Shown here in pieces: positions 46,442 through 57,499 of a stretch of DNA of 64,000 bases (position 1 is its first letter; each line of letters opens with the position of its first letter). This stretch comes from Salvelinus alpinus (taxonomy: Eukaryota > Chordata > Actinopteri > Salmoniformes > Salmonidae): assembly GCF_045679555.1 (NCBI RefSeq), contig NC_092089.1, positions 727,705 through 791,704 on the forward strand. The letters are read 5' to 3'. Under the pieces are notes generated by a model that ran no database searches, was not told the origin of the DNA, and saw only the letters and a list, made by a program, of their open reading frames with translations. The position numbers were made by a program, and so were the translations under genes.

Positions 46442-47968
46442 TGACTGGTGCCCTGTGGTGACACTGCTTAGAGGTGACAGGAAGAGAGGTAGCTGACTGG
46501 AGAGGTGACAGGAAGAGAGGTAGCTGACTGGAGCCCTGTGGTGACACTGCCTAGAGGTGACAGGCAGAGAGGTAGCTGACTGGAGCCCTGTGGTGACACT
46601 GCTTAGAGGTGACAGGAAGAGAGGTATCACTGTAGCTGACTGGAGCCCTGTGGTGACACTGCCTAGAGGTGACAGGCAGAGAGGTAGCTGACTGGTGCCC
46701 TGTGGTGACACTGCTTAGAGGTGACAGGAAGAGAGGTAGCTGACTGGAGCCCTGTGGTGACACTGCTTAGAGGAGACAGGAAGAGAGGTAGCTGACTGGA
46801 GCCCTGTGGTGACACTGCCTAGAGGTGACAGGCAGAGAGGTAGCTGACTGGAGCCCTGTGGTGACACTGCTTAGAGGTGACAGGCAGAGAGGTAGCTGAC
46901 TGGAGCCCTGTGGTGACACTGCCTAGAGGTGACAGGAAGAGAGGTAGCTGACTGGTGCCCTGTGGTGACACTGCCTAGAGGTGACAGGCAGAGAGGTATC
47001 ACTGTAGCTGACTGGAGCCCTGTGGTGACACTGCCTAGAGGTGACAGGAAGAGAGGTAGCTGACTGGAGCCCTGTGGTGACACTGCTTAGAGGTGACAGG
47101 AAGAGAGGTAGCTGACTGGAGCCCTGTGGTGACACTGCCTAGAGGTGACAGGAAGAGAGGTAGCTGACTGGAGCCCTGTGGTGACACTGCTTAGAGGTGA
47201 CAGGAAGAGAGGTATCACTGTAGCTGACTGGAGCCCTGTGGTGACACTGCTTAGAGGAGACAGGAAGAGAGGTAGCTGACTGGTGCCCTGTGGTGACACT
47301 GCTTAGAGGAGACAGGAAGAGAGGTAGCTGACTGGGGCCCTGTGGTGACACTGCCTAGAGGTGACAGGCAGAGAGGTAGCTGACTGGAGCCCTGTGGTGA
47401 CACTGCTTAGAGGTGACAGGAAGAGAGGTAGCTGACTGGTGCCCTGTGGTGACACTGCCTAGAGGTGACAGGCAGAGAGGTAGCTGACTGGTGCCCTGTG
47501 GTGACACTGCCTAGAGGTGACAGGCAGAGAGGTAGCTGACTGGAGCCCTGTGGTGACACTGCCTAGAGGTGACAGGAAGAGAGGTAGCTGACTGGTGCCC
47601 TGTGGTGACACTGCCTAGAGGTGACAGGCAGAGAGGTAGCTGACTGGAGCCCTGTGGTGACACTGCCTAGAGGTGACAGGAAGAGAGGTAGCTGACTGGT
47701 GCCCTGTGGTGACACTGCCTAGAGGTGACAGGAAGAGAGGTAGCTGACTGGAGCCCTGTGGTGACACTGCCTAGAGGTGACAGGAAGAGAGGTATCACCG
47801 TAGCCCTGTGGTGACACTGCCTAGAGGTGACAGGTAGCTGACTGGTGCCCTGTGGTGACACTGCCTAGAGGTGACAGGAAGAGAGGTATCACCGTAGCTG
47901 ACTGGTGCCCTGTGGTGACACTGCTTAGAGGAGACAGGAAGAGAGGTATCACTGTAGCTGACTGGTGT
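46442..47968 (+). repeat. 52/60-bp minisatellite, about 29 copies
   Basis: The unit contains gccctgtggtgacactgcct and agaggtgacaggaagagagg. Longer units carry an extra tcactgta. The minus-strand frames of about 70 codons are shadows. Confidence 0.96.
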
Positions 47969-48341
47969 TGAGCAGCAGATGGCTGGTCACCTGTGTGTCT
48001 AATGAAACAGAGAAACAGATGAGACCTGGCAGCATTCAGCAGTACCACAACACACCGAGGTGACACCCTGGCTGTGTCCCAGGTGGCACCCTATTAGAAA
48101 ATAGAGCGCTTCCTCTGCCCCGAGCCTGGCCAAAAGTAGGGCACTACATAGGGAATAGTGTGCCAAATTGGAATGTAACCCTTTAAAACGCTCCTGTTAA
48201 ATAATGAACCGTCCCCAGTCCCTACTGTCTCCATCTGCTTGGAGTTAGACAACCAGGTGGGACAACACTACGGAACAATCTATGAGAACAGCATGGCATA
48301 TTATGCATGTAGCTAGCTAGAACCAAAGACTATCTATTATA
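47969..48341. other. Unique stretch with a dispersed salmonid repeat fragment
   Basis: 48071-48182 (ctgtgtcccaggtggcaccc, then gggcactacatagggaatag) matches a very common salmonid interspersed repeat from memory. The remainder is unassigned. Confidence 0.6.
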
Positions 48342-48606
48342 TTGACTATAACCTGGTCCCCAGGGCTAACTGCTGCACGGGAGGAAGTGTCTGGGAACGA
48401 GATTAGCCTTGACTATAACCTGGTCCCCAGGGCTAACTGCTGCACGGGCGGAAGTGTCTGGGAACGAGATTAGCCTTGACTATAACCTGGTCCCCAGGGC
48501 TAACTGCTGCACGGGCGGAAGTGTCCGGGAACGAGATTAGCCTTGACTATAACCTGGTCCCCAGGGCTAACTGCTGCACGGGCGGAAGTGTCTGGGAACG
48601 AGATTC
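48342..48606 (+). repeat. 67-bp repeat, 4 copies
   Basis: The marker ttgactataacctggtcccc occurs at 48342 and 48409 and continues at 67-bp steps. Confidence 0.95.
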
Positions 48607-48718
48607 GCCCAATTTAAAGGCCCAGTGGTTGTCATCTTTACAGACAACCCCAGTTTTACTTTTAACAGGTTATCATCAGATCATGTGCATCACCCCTCTA
48701 ACATCAACCAACAACCTG

Positions 48719-49240
48719 CAGTGGTGGGGAAAGTCCCCAGCTGTCATACTTGAGTAACAGTAAAGATTCCTTAATAATAGAAAATTACTCAAGTAAAAAG
48801 TCACCCAGTAAAATACTACTTGAGTTAAAGTCTAAAAAAGTATTTGTTTTAAAATATACTTAAGTATCAAAAGTAAAAGTGATAAATCCTTTCACATTCC
48901 TTATATTAAACAAACCGGACAGTATAATGTTATTTACAGATATCCACTCCAACATCATTTACAAATGAAACGTGTTTATTAGTGAGTCAGCCAGACCAGA
49001 GGCAGTAGGATGACCAGGGACGTTTTCCTGATAAGTGCAGGAGTTGGACCGTTTTTCTTGTCCTGCTAATAAGCGTTCAAAAATGTAACGTTAAGGAGTA
49101 AAAAGTACATCCGTTTCTTTAGGAATGGAGTGGAGTAAAAGTTGTAAAAAATATATACAATTAAAGTACAGATACCCCCTAAAAACGACTTAACTAACAA
49201 TACTTTAAAGTACTACTTGGCTAAGTACTTTATAACACTG
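48719..49240. mobile_element. Nonautonomous hAT-type element (MITE-like)
   Basis: 522 bp, starting cagtggtggggaaagtcc and ending aagtactttataacactg, so the ends are imperfect inverted repeats beginning CAGTG. The flanking 8-mers acaacctg and tcaacttg agree at 6 of 8 positions, fitting a decayed 8-bp hAT target duplication. The interior (cttgagtaacagtaaagatt, acttgagttaaagtctaaaa) matches a widespread fish nonautonomous element I recognise. No coding capacity. Confidence 0.8.
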
Positions 49241-49311
49241 TCAACTTGGTGATAAGTAACGTTATCTGAATAACAGTCCCAACCAGCTGTTGGTGAATGG
49301 ATGTGTTTGGA

Positions 49312-49915
49312 CAGCCTGTCTAGACTCAGTCAACACTGGCCTAAACGCCTCACCTTATTACCCGTTTCACTGTGGCTAACTAGCTACACTACCCACACTA
49401 CCCAGACATACAGCCTGTCTAGACTCAGTCAACGCTGGCCTAAACGCCTCACCTTATTACCCGTTTCACTGTGGTTAACTAGTTACACTACCCACACTAC
49501 CCAGACATACAGCCTGTCTAGACTCAGTCAACGCTGGCCTCAACACCTCAGGTTATTTACCCGTTTCACTGTGGTTAACTAGTTACACTACCCACACTAC
49601 CCAGACATACAGCCTGTCTAGACTCAGTCAACGCTGGCCTCAACACCTCAGGTTATTTACCCGTTTCACTGTGGTTAACTAGTTACACTACCCACACTAC
49701 CCAGACATACAGCCTGTCTAGACTCAGTCAACGCTGGCCTCAACACCTCAGGTTATTTACCCGTTTCACTGTGGTTAACTAGTTACACTACCCACACTAC
49801 CCAGACATACAGCCTGTCTAGACTCAGTCAACGCTGGCCTCAACACCTCAGGTTATTTACCCGTTTCACTGTGGCTAACTAGTTACACTACTCACACTAC
49901 CCAGACATACAACCT
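49312..49915 (+). repeat. 99-bp minisatellite, about 6 copies
   Basis: The unit contains cctgtctagactcagtcaac and ttacccgtttcactgtggtt. Copies 3-6 share cctcaacacctcaggttatt, and copies 1-2 have a different middle. Confidence 0.95.
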
Positions 49916-50299
49916 GTTAGTTAACCATTTCTGCTCTAACTTACCCATTTCAATGTGGCTAACTAGCTACACTACTCACACTACCCAGCCAGACATACAA
50001 CCTGTTAACTAACCATTTCTGCTCTAACTTACCCACTTCATATCACATTATCAAGACATAAAGAGAGCGGCTTAGAACAACGTGTTCGTTACATGGATAT
50101 AACAAGCATAGCATAGCTAGCTAACGTTAACAGTATTTAGTTAGCCAGCTAGCTAGTACCGTTAGCAAGTAGCCAGATAGTTTAAAAAAAAATCAATAAC
50201 GTTACTCAAAATTGTGAGTTATCATGGAAATAAACAACTTTAGCTAACTGTGTTTTGACTGTTGCCAAATGAAAAGCGTGCTAATGTTAGATAGGTCGG
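49916..50299. other. Unassigned AT-rich sequence
   Basis: Two partial copies related to the preceding repeat (ctgctctaacttacccatt), then sequence rich in gctagc/gttagc. No gene recognised. Confidence 0.5.
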
Positions 50300-50315
50300 A
50301 GAAAACTAAAATCAG

Positions 50316-50535
50316 ACTCACCAGTTGAAATTCTGAAAACTTACGAAAAGTCACTGTGGATTGAACGCGACACGTCTTCGTCAAAGAGCCAACTCTTCGG
50401 AAACTGAGGGGGAAAAACACACTTCAACAGAACACAAAGCATGTGGCTTTCCAAAAGAGACACATTTAAGTGTTGCCAACTCGTGTAGTTTGCGTGGCCA
50501 TGAAAAAAGTTGGACGCCTCGTATTGGTGACGTCA
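50316..50535 (-). promoter_or_regulatory. Candidate minus-strand promoter with CRE and CCAAT
   Basis: On the minus strand a perfect CRE (tgacgtca, 50528-50535) is followed at once by CCAAT (50523-50527), the orientation expected for leftward transcription. About 200 bp downstream is a splice-donor match aactg|gtgagtctg, with the intron starting at 50321. This is compatible with a short noncoding first exon. No coding exon follows in the window. Confidence 0.3.
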
Positions 50536-50555
50536 CATCGGAGGGGTTTGTACTT

Positions 50556-50765
50556 ATGCCGCGTTCAAAACAACTGGAAACTCGCAAATCTCCGAATTCC
50601 GACGTTCACGACAAAATGGGAACTCGGGAGAAAAAAAATATCTCCGACAGGGGAAAATCGTTTCAAACCGTCGTCCAATTCTAAATTCTAAATCGGGAAC
50701 TCACTGACGTCACGATTGAACGACGTATGTTTCCGAGTTCCCAGTTTTCCAGAAAGCACTTTGAG
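50556..50765. mobile_element. Palindromic nonautonomous element (salmonid MITE-like)
   Basis: The left end gcgttcaaaacaactggaaa and the right end (reversed: ttctggaaaactgggaactc) form a diverged inverted pair sharing aactgg-aactcg. The interior (gggaactcgggag, tcactgacgtcacgattgaa) matches a common salmonid element I recognise. It has no ORF. Flank boundaries are approximate. Confidence 0.65.
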
Positions 50766-51492
50766 CTTGGGAACATACAGAGAAGGAAGGCATTGCCAGA
50801 TGCGTCACTATAACCCAGAGAGTAAAACAACTTTGAAATGGAATACATTGAAGACGTGGATAAAATCGCATTTAAACACGATTTATATGTACTTTCGGGA
50901 AGGGTTGTGGTCACCATTCATTTCATACATTAAATATATACATCAGACAGTAATGGGGAGCTATTTCATAGTTTTCCCCCGATTTCAATCTTATAGTAAC
51001 CCTGGTTGGCGTTACTATTATAGGAGGAGCAGACCATCCGATATGCCCTTAAATATGATATGAAACATATATGTAAGAGGACCAGTGCTTCTACAGAGAA
51101 ACAAACCTCACATCTGTGCAGTTTGAAAGCAATTAGGCTCCATTTTATCGTTGTTACTTCTTTAGGGCACACTGGTGAGCAACAATATAATTTTACTTCA
51201 CCGCGACAAAAAAAAAACACCCACTCTGATCCATGTATTCAATGTATACCATTTCAAATCTGGTTCCCAGTGCGGCTTTACTTCCGGGCTATTATGACGC
51301 AGGTGGCAGTTCCTTCCCAGTATGTCGCTCGGTGCGGACGGGTCTCTCTGTGATTGAATGGTGTCTGCTTCCCTCTAGCGGTTGATGTCATACACTACAG
51401 ATCGGCCTTTTTTCTTTGACCAGCAGACGGTGATAAAGTGCTATGCTACTTTCTCTAACGACGGTACCCAAAGATTATAACGTGATGTGCAC
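50766..51492. other. Unassigned AT-rich sequence
   Basis: No repeat or gene recognised. An ETS-type acttccgg lies at 51280-51287 in a GC-richer patch (51270-51350), which could be promoter-like, but support is weak. Confidence 0.4.
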
Positions 51493-51655
51493 CAGAGGAG
51501 GCTGGTGGGAGGAACTATAGGAGGAAGTGCTCACTGGATGGTATTGAACACATTAAACAAATGGAAACCACATGTTTGACTCTGTTACATTTATTCAATT
51601 CCAGACATTTCAACGAACCCGTCCTCCTATTGCCCCCTCCCACTAGCCACCACTG
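51493..51655. mobile_element. Short hAT-type nonautonomous element with 8-bp target duplication
   Basis: Starts cagaggaggctggtgggagg and ends cccactagccaccactg, giving inverted ends. The flanks atgtgcac (51485-51492) and atatgcac (51656-51663) agree at 7 of 8 positions, as expected for hAT insertion. The interior (ggaagtgctcactggatggt) matches a very abundant salmonid repeat I recognise. Confidence 0.82.
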
Positions 51656-52313
51656 ATATGCACCTTCCTCCGTACCTCATATAGGATGAACTAGACTCCA
51701 ACACATCCACACAATACTGTACGTCTTATCTCACAATGTGGGTCTCTGGGAATGGTCTGAAGTGAGTTTTACTAAGGGGGCGGGGGGGGGGGGGGGGGGG
51801 TAGGAAACGCAATGCAGCAGCGTAATGAATACAGATATGTTTTTATTTGAAGAAAATCCTGGACATGGAATGAATAGAAGCAGCACAGGATGATCATAAT
51901 GTGTTCAGGATTACAGATAAATAAATGCAGATGGATGATTTATTAGTGTGTGTGAAGGGGGAAGGGTAATCCATTAATTTACATTAACCCAAATGATCCC
52001 ATATACTGTAGTCTGTCCCCTCAACAATTGATGCATGTGGATCATACCAATGAAACAATAGCCAGAGTTCAGGTTTTGCTAATTAAAATGTTTTTTGTTT
52101 TGAGGGGGGGGGGGGGGCTACAGACTACAGCTCTGTTACTGCCCACATATTTGCTCGCTAATTATTCCCTAATACTATATTCAAGTGATGCAGGAAAAGG
52201 AAAATACTTGAGAATTGTGTTAAAAAAATGAAAAAATGAAAAAAAACACACAAAAACCTTAGATAATATCTTTTTAAGACTTTTTCTGTCTTTGATTTGA
52301 CACACATCACAAC
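51656..52313. other. Unassigned AT-rich sequence with two poly-G runs
   Basis: G runs at about 51778-51801 and 52106-52117. Otherwise no gene or element recognised. Confidence 0.5.
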
Positions 52314-52995
52314 ATAGCTGGTTCTATAGCTGGATCTATAGCTGGTTCTATAGCTGGTTCTATAGCGGGTTCTATAGCTGGCTCTATAGCTGGCTCTATA
52401 GCTGGCTCTATAGCTGGCTCTATAGCTGGCTCTATAGCTGGCTCTATAGCTGGTTCTATAGCTGGTTCTATAGCTGGTTCTATAGCTGGCTCTAAAGCTG
52501 GCTCTATAGCTGGTTCTATAGCTGGTTCTATAGCTGGCTCTATAGCTGGTTCTATAGCTGGTTCTATAGCTGGCTCTATAGCTGGCTCTATAGCTGGCTC
52601 TATAGCTGGTTCTATAGCTGGCTCTATAGCTGGTTCTATAGCTGGTTCTATAGCTGGTTCTATAGCTGGTTCTATAGCTGGTTCTATAGCTGGTTCTATA
52701 GCTGGTTCTATAGCTGGTTCTATAGCTGGTTCTATAGCTGGCTCTATAGCTGGTTCTATAGCTGGGTCTATAGCTGGGTCTATAGCTGGGTCTATAGCTG
52801 GTTCTATAGCTGGGTCTATAGCTGGGTCTATAGCTGGTTCTATAGCTGGTTCTATAGCTGGCTCTATAGCTGGTTCTATAGCTGGCTCTATAGCTGGTTC
52901 TATAGCTGGCTCTATAGCTGGTTCTATAGCTGGTTCTATAGCTGGTTCTATAGCTGGTTCTATAGCTGGTTCTATAGCTGGTTCTATAGCTGGGT
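52314..52995 (+). repeat. 12-bp minisatellite, about 57 copies
   Basis: The unit is tctatagctggt/c/g. Each copy contains two palindromic tetramers/hexamers (ctatag, agct). Confidence 0.97.
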
Positions 52996-53298
52996 TACGA
53001 ACAACCGTATATGAACCGGGTCATGTTCTAACTACGTTGTTAACCTGTTAATAATAGCAGTAAGGCTCCTCGGGGGTTTGGAGGGTCATATATCACACAC
53101 CCTAAGGCCTTATTGCTTAAATAAATACGGTTGGAAAATAAATGGGTTTGCATTTTCCCTTAAAGCACAGAATTCCTTCTATGTGGATTAGATTTGACGT
53201 TTCGTGAAATAATGATCACAATAACACCGGCGTTGTGTGAAGTCACTCTGTGGGTAAAATGCTGTCCTGCACACACTTCTATACACATTATGCAGCGT
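52996..53298. other. Probable dispersed-repeat fragment and unassigned sequence
   Basis: 53038-53135 (aacctgttaataatagcagt, aaggctcctcgggggtttgg, cctaaggccttattgcttaa) resembles a salmonid interspersed hairpin repeat. The two arms are partly complementary (agtaaggc versus gccttatt). The rest is unassigned. Confidence 0.45.
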
Positions 53299-53375
53299 CT
53301 CCTCTCCTCTCCTCTCCTCTCCTCTCCTCTCCTCTCCTCTCCCCTCCCCTCCCCTCTCCTCTCCTCTCCTCTCTT
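53299..53375 (+). repeat. (CTCCT)n microsatellite
   Basis: Pentanucleotide pyrimidine tract with a few cctcccct variants. Confidence 0.96.
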
Positions 53376-53532
53376 CCCCTCAGCACCATGTAATCGGAAT
53401 GCAGCAGAGAGGAACGTTGACATCAACCCAAACTTTGACGGGCCTGCGAGGACGGCCAATTAATTCCATTCTACCCGCCAGCCAATTAGTGATTCTGTGT
53501 TTACTCCAGAGTTGTTGAACACCCTGATCAGG

Positions 53533-54890
53533 GGGAAACCAGGGGGGAGGCAGGGGGTGACAGGGGGGAGGCAGGGGGTGACAGGGGGGAGGCAGGGGGG
53601 AGGCAGGGGGTGACAGGGGGGAGGCAGGGGGTGACAGGGGGGAGGCAGGGGGTGACAGGGGGGAGGCAGGGGGGAGGCAGGGGGGAGGCAGGGGGTGACA
53701 GGGGGGAGGCAGGGGGTGACAGGGGGGAGACAGGGGGGAGGCAGGGGGGAGGCAGGGGGTGACAGGGAGGAGGCAGGGGGTGGCAGGGGGAGGCAGGGGG
53801 GAGGCATGGGGGAGGCAGGGGGGAGGCAGGGGGGAGGCAGGGGGTGACAGGGGGGAGGCAGGGGGGAGGCAGGGGGGAGGCAGGGGGGAGGCAGGGGGGA
53901 GGCAGGGGGTGACAGGGGGTGACAGGGGGTGACAGGGGGTGACAGGGGGTGACAGGGGGTGACAGGGGGGAGGCAGGGGGGAGGCAGGGGGTGACAGGGA
54001 GGTGACAGGGGGGAGGCAGGGGGGAGGCAGGGGGAGGCAGGGGGTGACAGGGAGGAGGCAGGGGGTGACAGGGGGGAGGCAGGGGGTGACAGGGGGGAGG
54101 CAGGGGGGAGGCAGGGGGTGACAGGGGGGAGACAGGGGGTGACAGGGGGGAGGCAGGGGGTGACAGGGAGGAGGCAGGGGGTGACAGGGGGGAGGCAGGG
54201 GGTGACAGGGGGGAGGCAGGGGGGAGGCAGGGGGTGACAGGGGGGAGACAGGGGGTGACAGGGAGGAGGCAGGGGGTGACAGGGGGGAGGCAGGGGGTGA
54301 CAGGGGGGAGGCAGGGGGGAGGCAGGGGGTGACAGGGGGGAGACAGGGGGTGACAGGGGGGAGGCAGGGGGTGACAGGGGGGAGGCAGGGGGTGACAGGG
54401 GGGAGGCAGGGGGTGACAGGGGGGAGGCAGGGGGGAGGCAGGGGGGAGACAGGGGGAGACAGGGGGTGACAGGGGGGAGGCAGGGGGTGACAGGGGGGAG
54501 ACAGGGGGAGGCAGGGGGGAGGCAGGGGGGAGGCAGGGGGGAGGCAGGGGGTGACAGGGGGAGGGGTGGCTAGGGGACATAGGGGGGACAGGGTGAGGTT
54601 GGGAGGAGGCTGGGGGGTGACTGGGGAGACAGGGGGAGGTTAGGGGAGTCAGGGGGAGGCAGCAGGAGAGAGGGGGGATAGGGGAGGCAGCAGGAGAGAG
54701 GGGAGATAGGGGGAGGTTGGGAGGAGGCTGGGGGGTGACTGGGGGGACAGGGGGAGGTTAGGGGAGTCAGGGGGAGGCAGCAGGAGAGAGGGGAGATAGG
54801 GGGAGGTTGGGAGGAGGCATGGGGGTGACTGGGAGGACAGGGGGAGTCAAGGGGAGAGAGGGGGGATAGGGGGAGCTTGTGAGAAGGCAC
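53533..54890 (+). repeat. G-rich minisatellite with strong G-quadruplex potential
   Basis: 53533-54555 is made of gggggaggcaggg and ggggtgacaggg units, with runs of 4-6 G every few bases on the plus strand. A more diverged G-rich relative (gggggaggttgggaggagg, agacagggggagg) continues to about 54890. The minus-strand frame of 350 codons (Pro/Leu/Ser only) is not a gene. Confidence 0.96.
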
Positions 54891-55170
54891 GAGAGAGAAA
54901 GGGGGAGACTAGGTTCATGAATAATTCCTCCTAAAGATGTTGGGCACCTCTGCTTCCTCTCTCCTCTACTGTAGCACAGGAAGAGGAAGTGAGAGGAGGT
55001 GTTTAATGTGAGGAAGGCAGGTATTTTTCACCCCATATTAAACAGCAGCACTATGACTCAGGTGTCATAGTCTAGTCTAGTCTAATAGGTCCTCTGGGGA
55101 CAGGTGGTGCTAGCAGAACAGGATATGATGCTGCTTCTACCCAATACAGTATCAACACTACTGACACCTT

Positions 55171-55220
55171 CCTCTCCTCTCCTCTCCTCTCCTCTCCTCT
55201 CCTCTCCTCTCCTCTCCTCT
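55171..55220 (+). repeat. (CTCCT)n microsatellite
   Basis: About ten cctct units, the same motif as at 53299-53375. Confidence 0.96.
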
Positions 55221-55636
55221 CAGCTGAAACACTACAGTGTTGTGCAGGGGTGAAGACAAGTGGAATATCACCGGAAACAATTATAATTATACCTGAGAAC
55301 CGTTGTTTTGTTTACACACCAAAGTTACGTAGTGTGTGTGTGTGTGTGTGTGTGGTTTATGAAAGAACACAGTATAGATTTAATAATCATCTGTTATCGC
55401 CAACTAGAAATGTGTTTATTCATTATTTCCATACAAAATGAAATAATACCTTTAAAAAAAATATATATATATATATATATACTTGACTGAAATTAAATGT
55501 TACTTTGAAGTTAAACCATTTAATCTTTAAGTGTATTATAGGCGACAGACTGGTATAAACAGTGTATCTTAACTAGCGATACGAGTCAACGAGTAACACG
55601 CTCTATCAAAGTTATTAACATATAAAGACTCCTACC
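55221..55636. other. Unassigned AT-rich sequence with (GT)n and (TA)n tracts
   Basis: GT tract near 55331-55354 and TA tract near 55462-55481. No gene recognised. Confidence 0.6.
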
Positions 55637-55637
55637 A

Positions 55638-55715
55638 GCCAATCACAGCCTGACAACTGACGAGCCAATCACAGCCTGACAACTGACGAGCCAATCACAG
55701 CCTGACAACTGACGG
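55638..55715 (+). repeat. 26-bp repeat, 3 copies, each with a CCAAT motif
   Basis: The unit gccaatcacagcctgacaac starts at 55638, 55664 and 55690. Confidence 0.92.
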
Positions 55716-55790
55716 ACGTCCTGTTTTTATTAATGAACTTTTAAACAATTAATTTAAAAGTATTTATGTTTAAAGTCATTTTACTCTTAC

Positions 55791-56114
55791 TGTCACGATC
55801 TTCGTCGGGCGAAAGAGAGGAGGACCAAGATGCAGCGTGGTGCATCTCGACGACGACGAAACAGTCCCGTAAAGTGAACACAAGTACACATAAAACAGGA
55901 ACAATCACCCACACCCCTCAATACAAAACAGGCACCTAAATATGGTTCCCAATCAGAGACAACAACTAACACCTGCCTCTGATTGAGAACCATATCAGGC
56001 CTAACACATAGAAACAGACAAACTAGACATACAACATAGAATGCCCACTCATATCAAACCCTGACCAAACAAAACATAGAAACAAACAACGCAAACTATG
56101 GTCAGGGCGTGACA
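55791..56114 (-). mobile_element. Solo-LTR-like dispersed element, reverse copy
   Basis: 324 bp with TGT...ACA ends and a perfect 5-bp target duplication cttac (55786-55790 and 56115-56119). It contains an inverted repeat with one mismatch (arms 55940-55958 and 55977-55995). Its reverse complement is similar to the element at 56293-56672. TG...CA ends plus a 5-bp duplication fit an LTR-retrotransposon solo LTR. The family is a common salmonid repeat I recognise, but the class is not certain. Confidence 0.78.
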
Positions 56115-56292
56115 CTTACTAAAGTAAAAGCATTACAATACAACTGGTGATATTGTAGATTGGTTCCCGTAGAAATGCTTTTCATACCACTGCAATTAAC
56201 AGATTTATATGCATTAAATAACAGAAAAAATGTCGTGTTTTGAGGGGGAAATGATGTGAAAATTGCGATTGAAATATAATTCGTAAATTAGT

Positions 56293-56672
56293 TGTCACGT
56301 TCCTGACCTGTTTTCCTTTGTCTTGTATTTATTTTAGTTGGTCAGGGCGTGAGTTGGGTGGGTTGGTCTATGGTTGATTTTCTATGTTGGGATTTGGTGT
56401 TCGGCCTGGTATGATTCTCAATCAGAGACAGCTGTCAATCGTTGTCCCTGATTGAGAATCATACTTAGGCAGCCTGGGTTTCACTTGTGTTTGGTGGGTG
56501 TTTGTTCCTGTGACTGTGTTTGGGCCACACAGGACTGTTTCGGGTTTGTCACGTTTGTTGGTTTTGTATTTTGAAGTGTTTTGTTGATTTTTCATTAAAT
56601 ATGAACACTAACTACTCTGCATCTTGGTCCGATCCTCGTCTGAGGAGGAGAACGACTACGACAGCCGTTACA
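56293..56672 (+). mobile_element. Solo-LTR-like dispersed element, forward copy
   Basis: 380 bp with TGT...ACA ends and a perfect 5-bp target duplication ttagt (56288-56292 and 56673-56677). It has a perfect 15-bp inverted repeat (56411-56425 and 56448-56462) and a polyadenylation-type attaaa at 56594-56599. It is related to, and in opposite orientation to, the copy 178 bp upstream. Confidence 0.78.
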
Positions 56673-56726
56673 TTAGTTGATGACAACGTTCTGAGCAGCT
56701 GTTCTAAGGCCTCATAAAAACAATTA

Positions 56727-57372
56727 ACCTGATAGTGAGAATGACTTCTAATACCCAATAACTGGGTAATCAATGAACCTGATAGGGAGAATGACCTATA
56801 ATACCCAATAACTGGGTAATCAATGAACCTGATAGGGAGAATGACCTATAATACCCAATAACTGGGTAATCAATGAACCTGGTAGTGAGAATGACCTCTA
56901 ATACCCAATAACTGGGTAATCAATTAACCTGGTAGTGAGAATGACCTCTAATACCCAATAACTGGGTAATCAATGAACCTGGTAGTGAGAATGACCTCTA
57001 ATACCAATAACTGGGTAATCAATGAACCTGGTAGTGAGAATGACCTCTAATACCCAATAACTGGGTAATCAATGAACCTGGTAGTGAGAATGACCTCTAA
57101 TACCCAATAACTGGGTAATCAATTAACCTGATAGTGAGAATGACCTCTAATACCCAATAACTGGGTAATCAATGAACCTGATAGTGAGAATGACCTCTAA
57201 TACCCAATAACTGGGTAATCAATGAACCTGATAGTGAGAATGACCTCTAATACCCAATAACTGGGTAATCAATGAACCTGATAGTGAGAATGACCTCTAA
57301 TACCCAATAACTGGGTAATCAATGAACCTGGTAGTGAGAATGACCTCTAATACCCAATAACTGGGTAATCAA
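56727..57372 (+). repeat. 50-bp minisatellite, about 13 copies
   Basis: The unit contains gagaatgacctctaataccc and aataactgggtaatcaatg. Confidence 0.97.
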
Positions 57373-57499
57373 CGACTGTATCAGTGTGATTGTGCTTATC
57401 TTCTCTGTCTTACATCTGTGACCGTACGAATTCAGTCCCCTCTAAATTAAATCAACTAATTAACATTAATCCCCCAAAAATAACATTATTTTTAACAGA

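Noticed and set aside
53528-54580. Proline-rich 350-codon minus-strand frame
   Set aside because: Low-complexity translation of the G-rich minisatellite.
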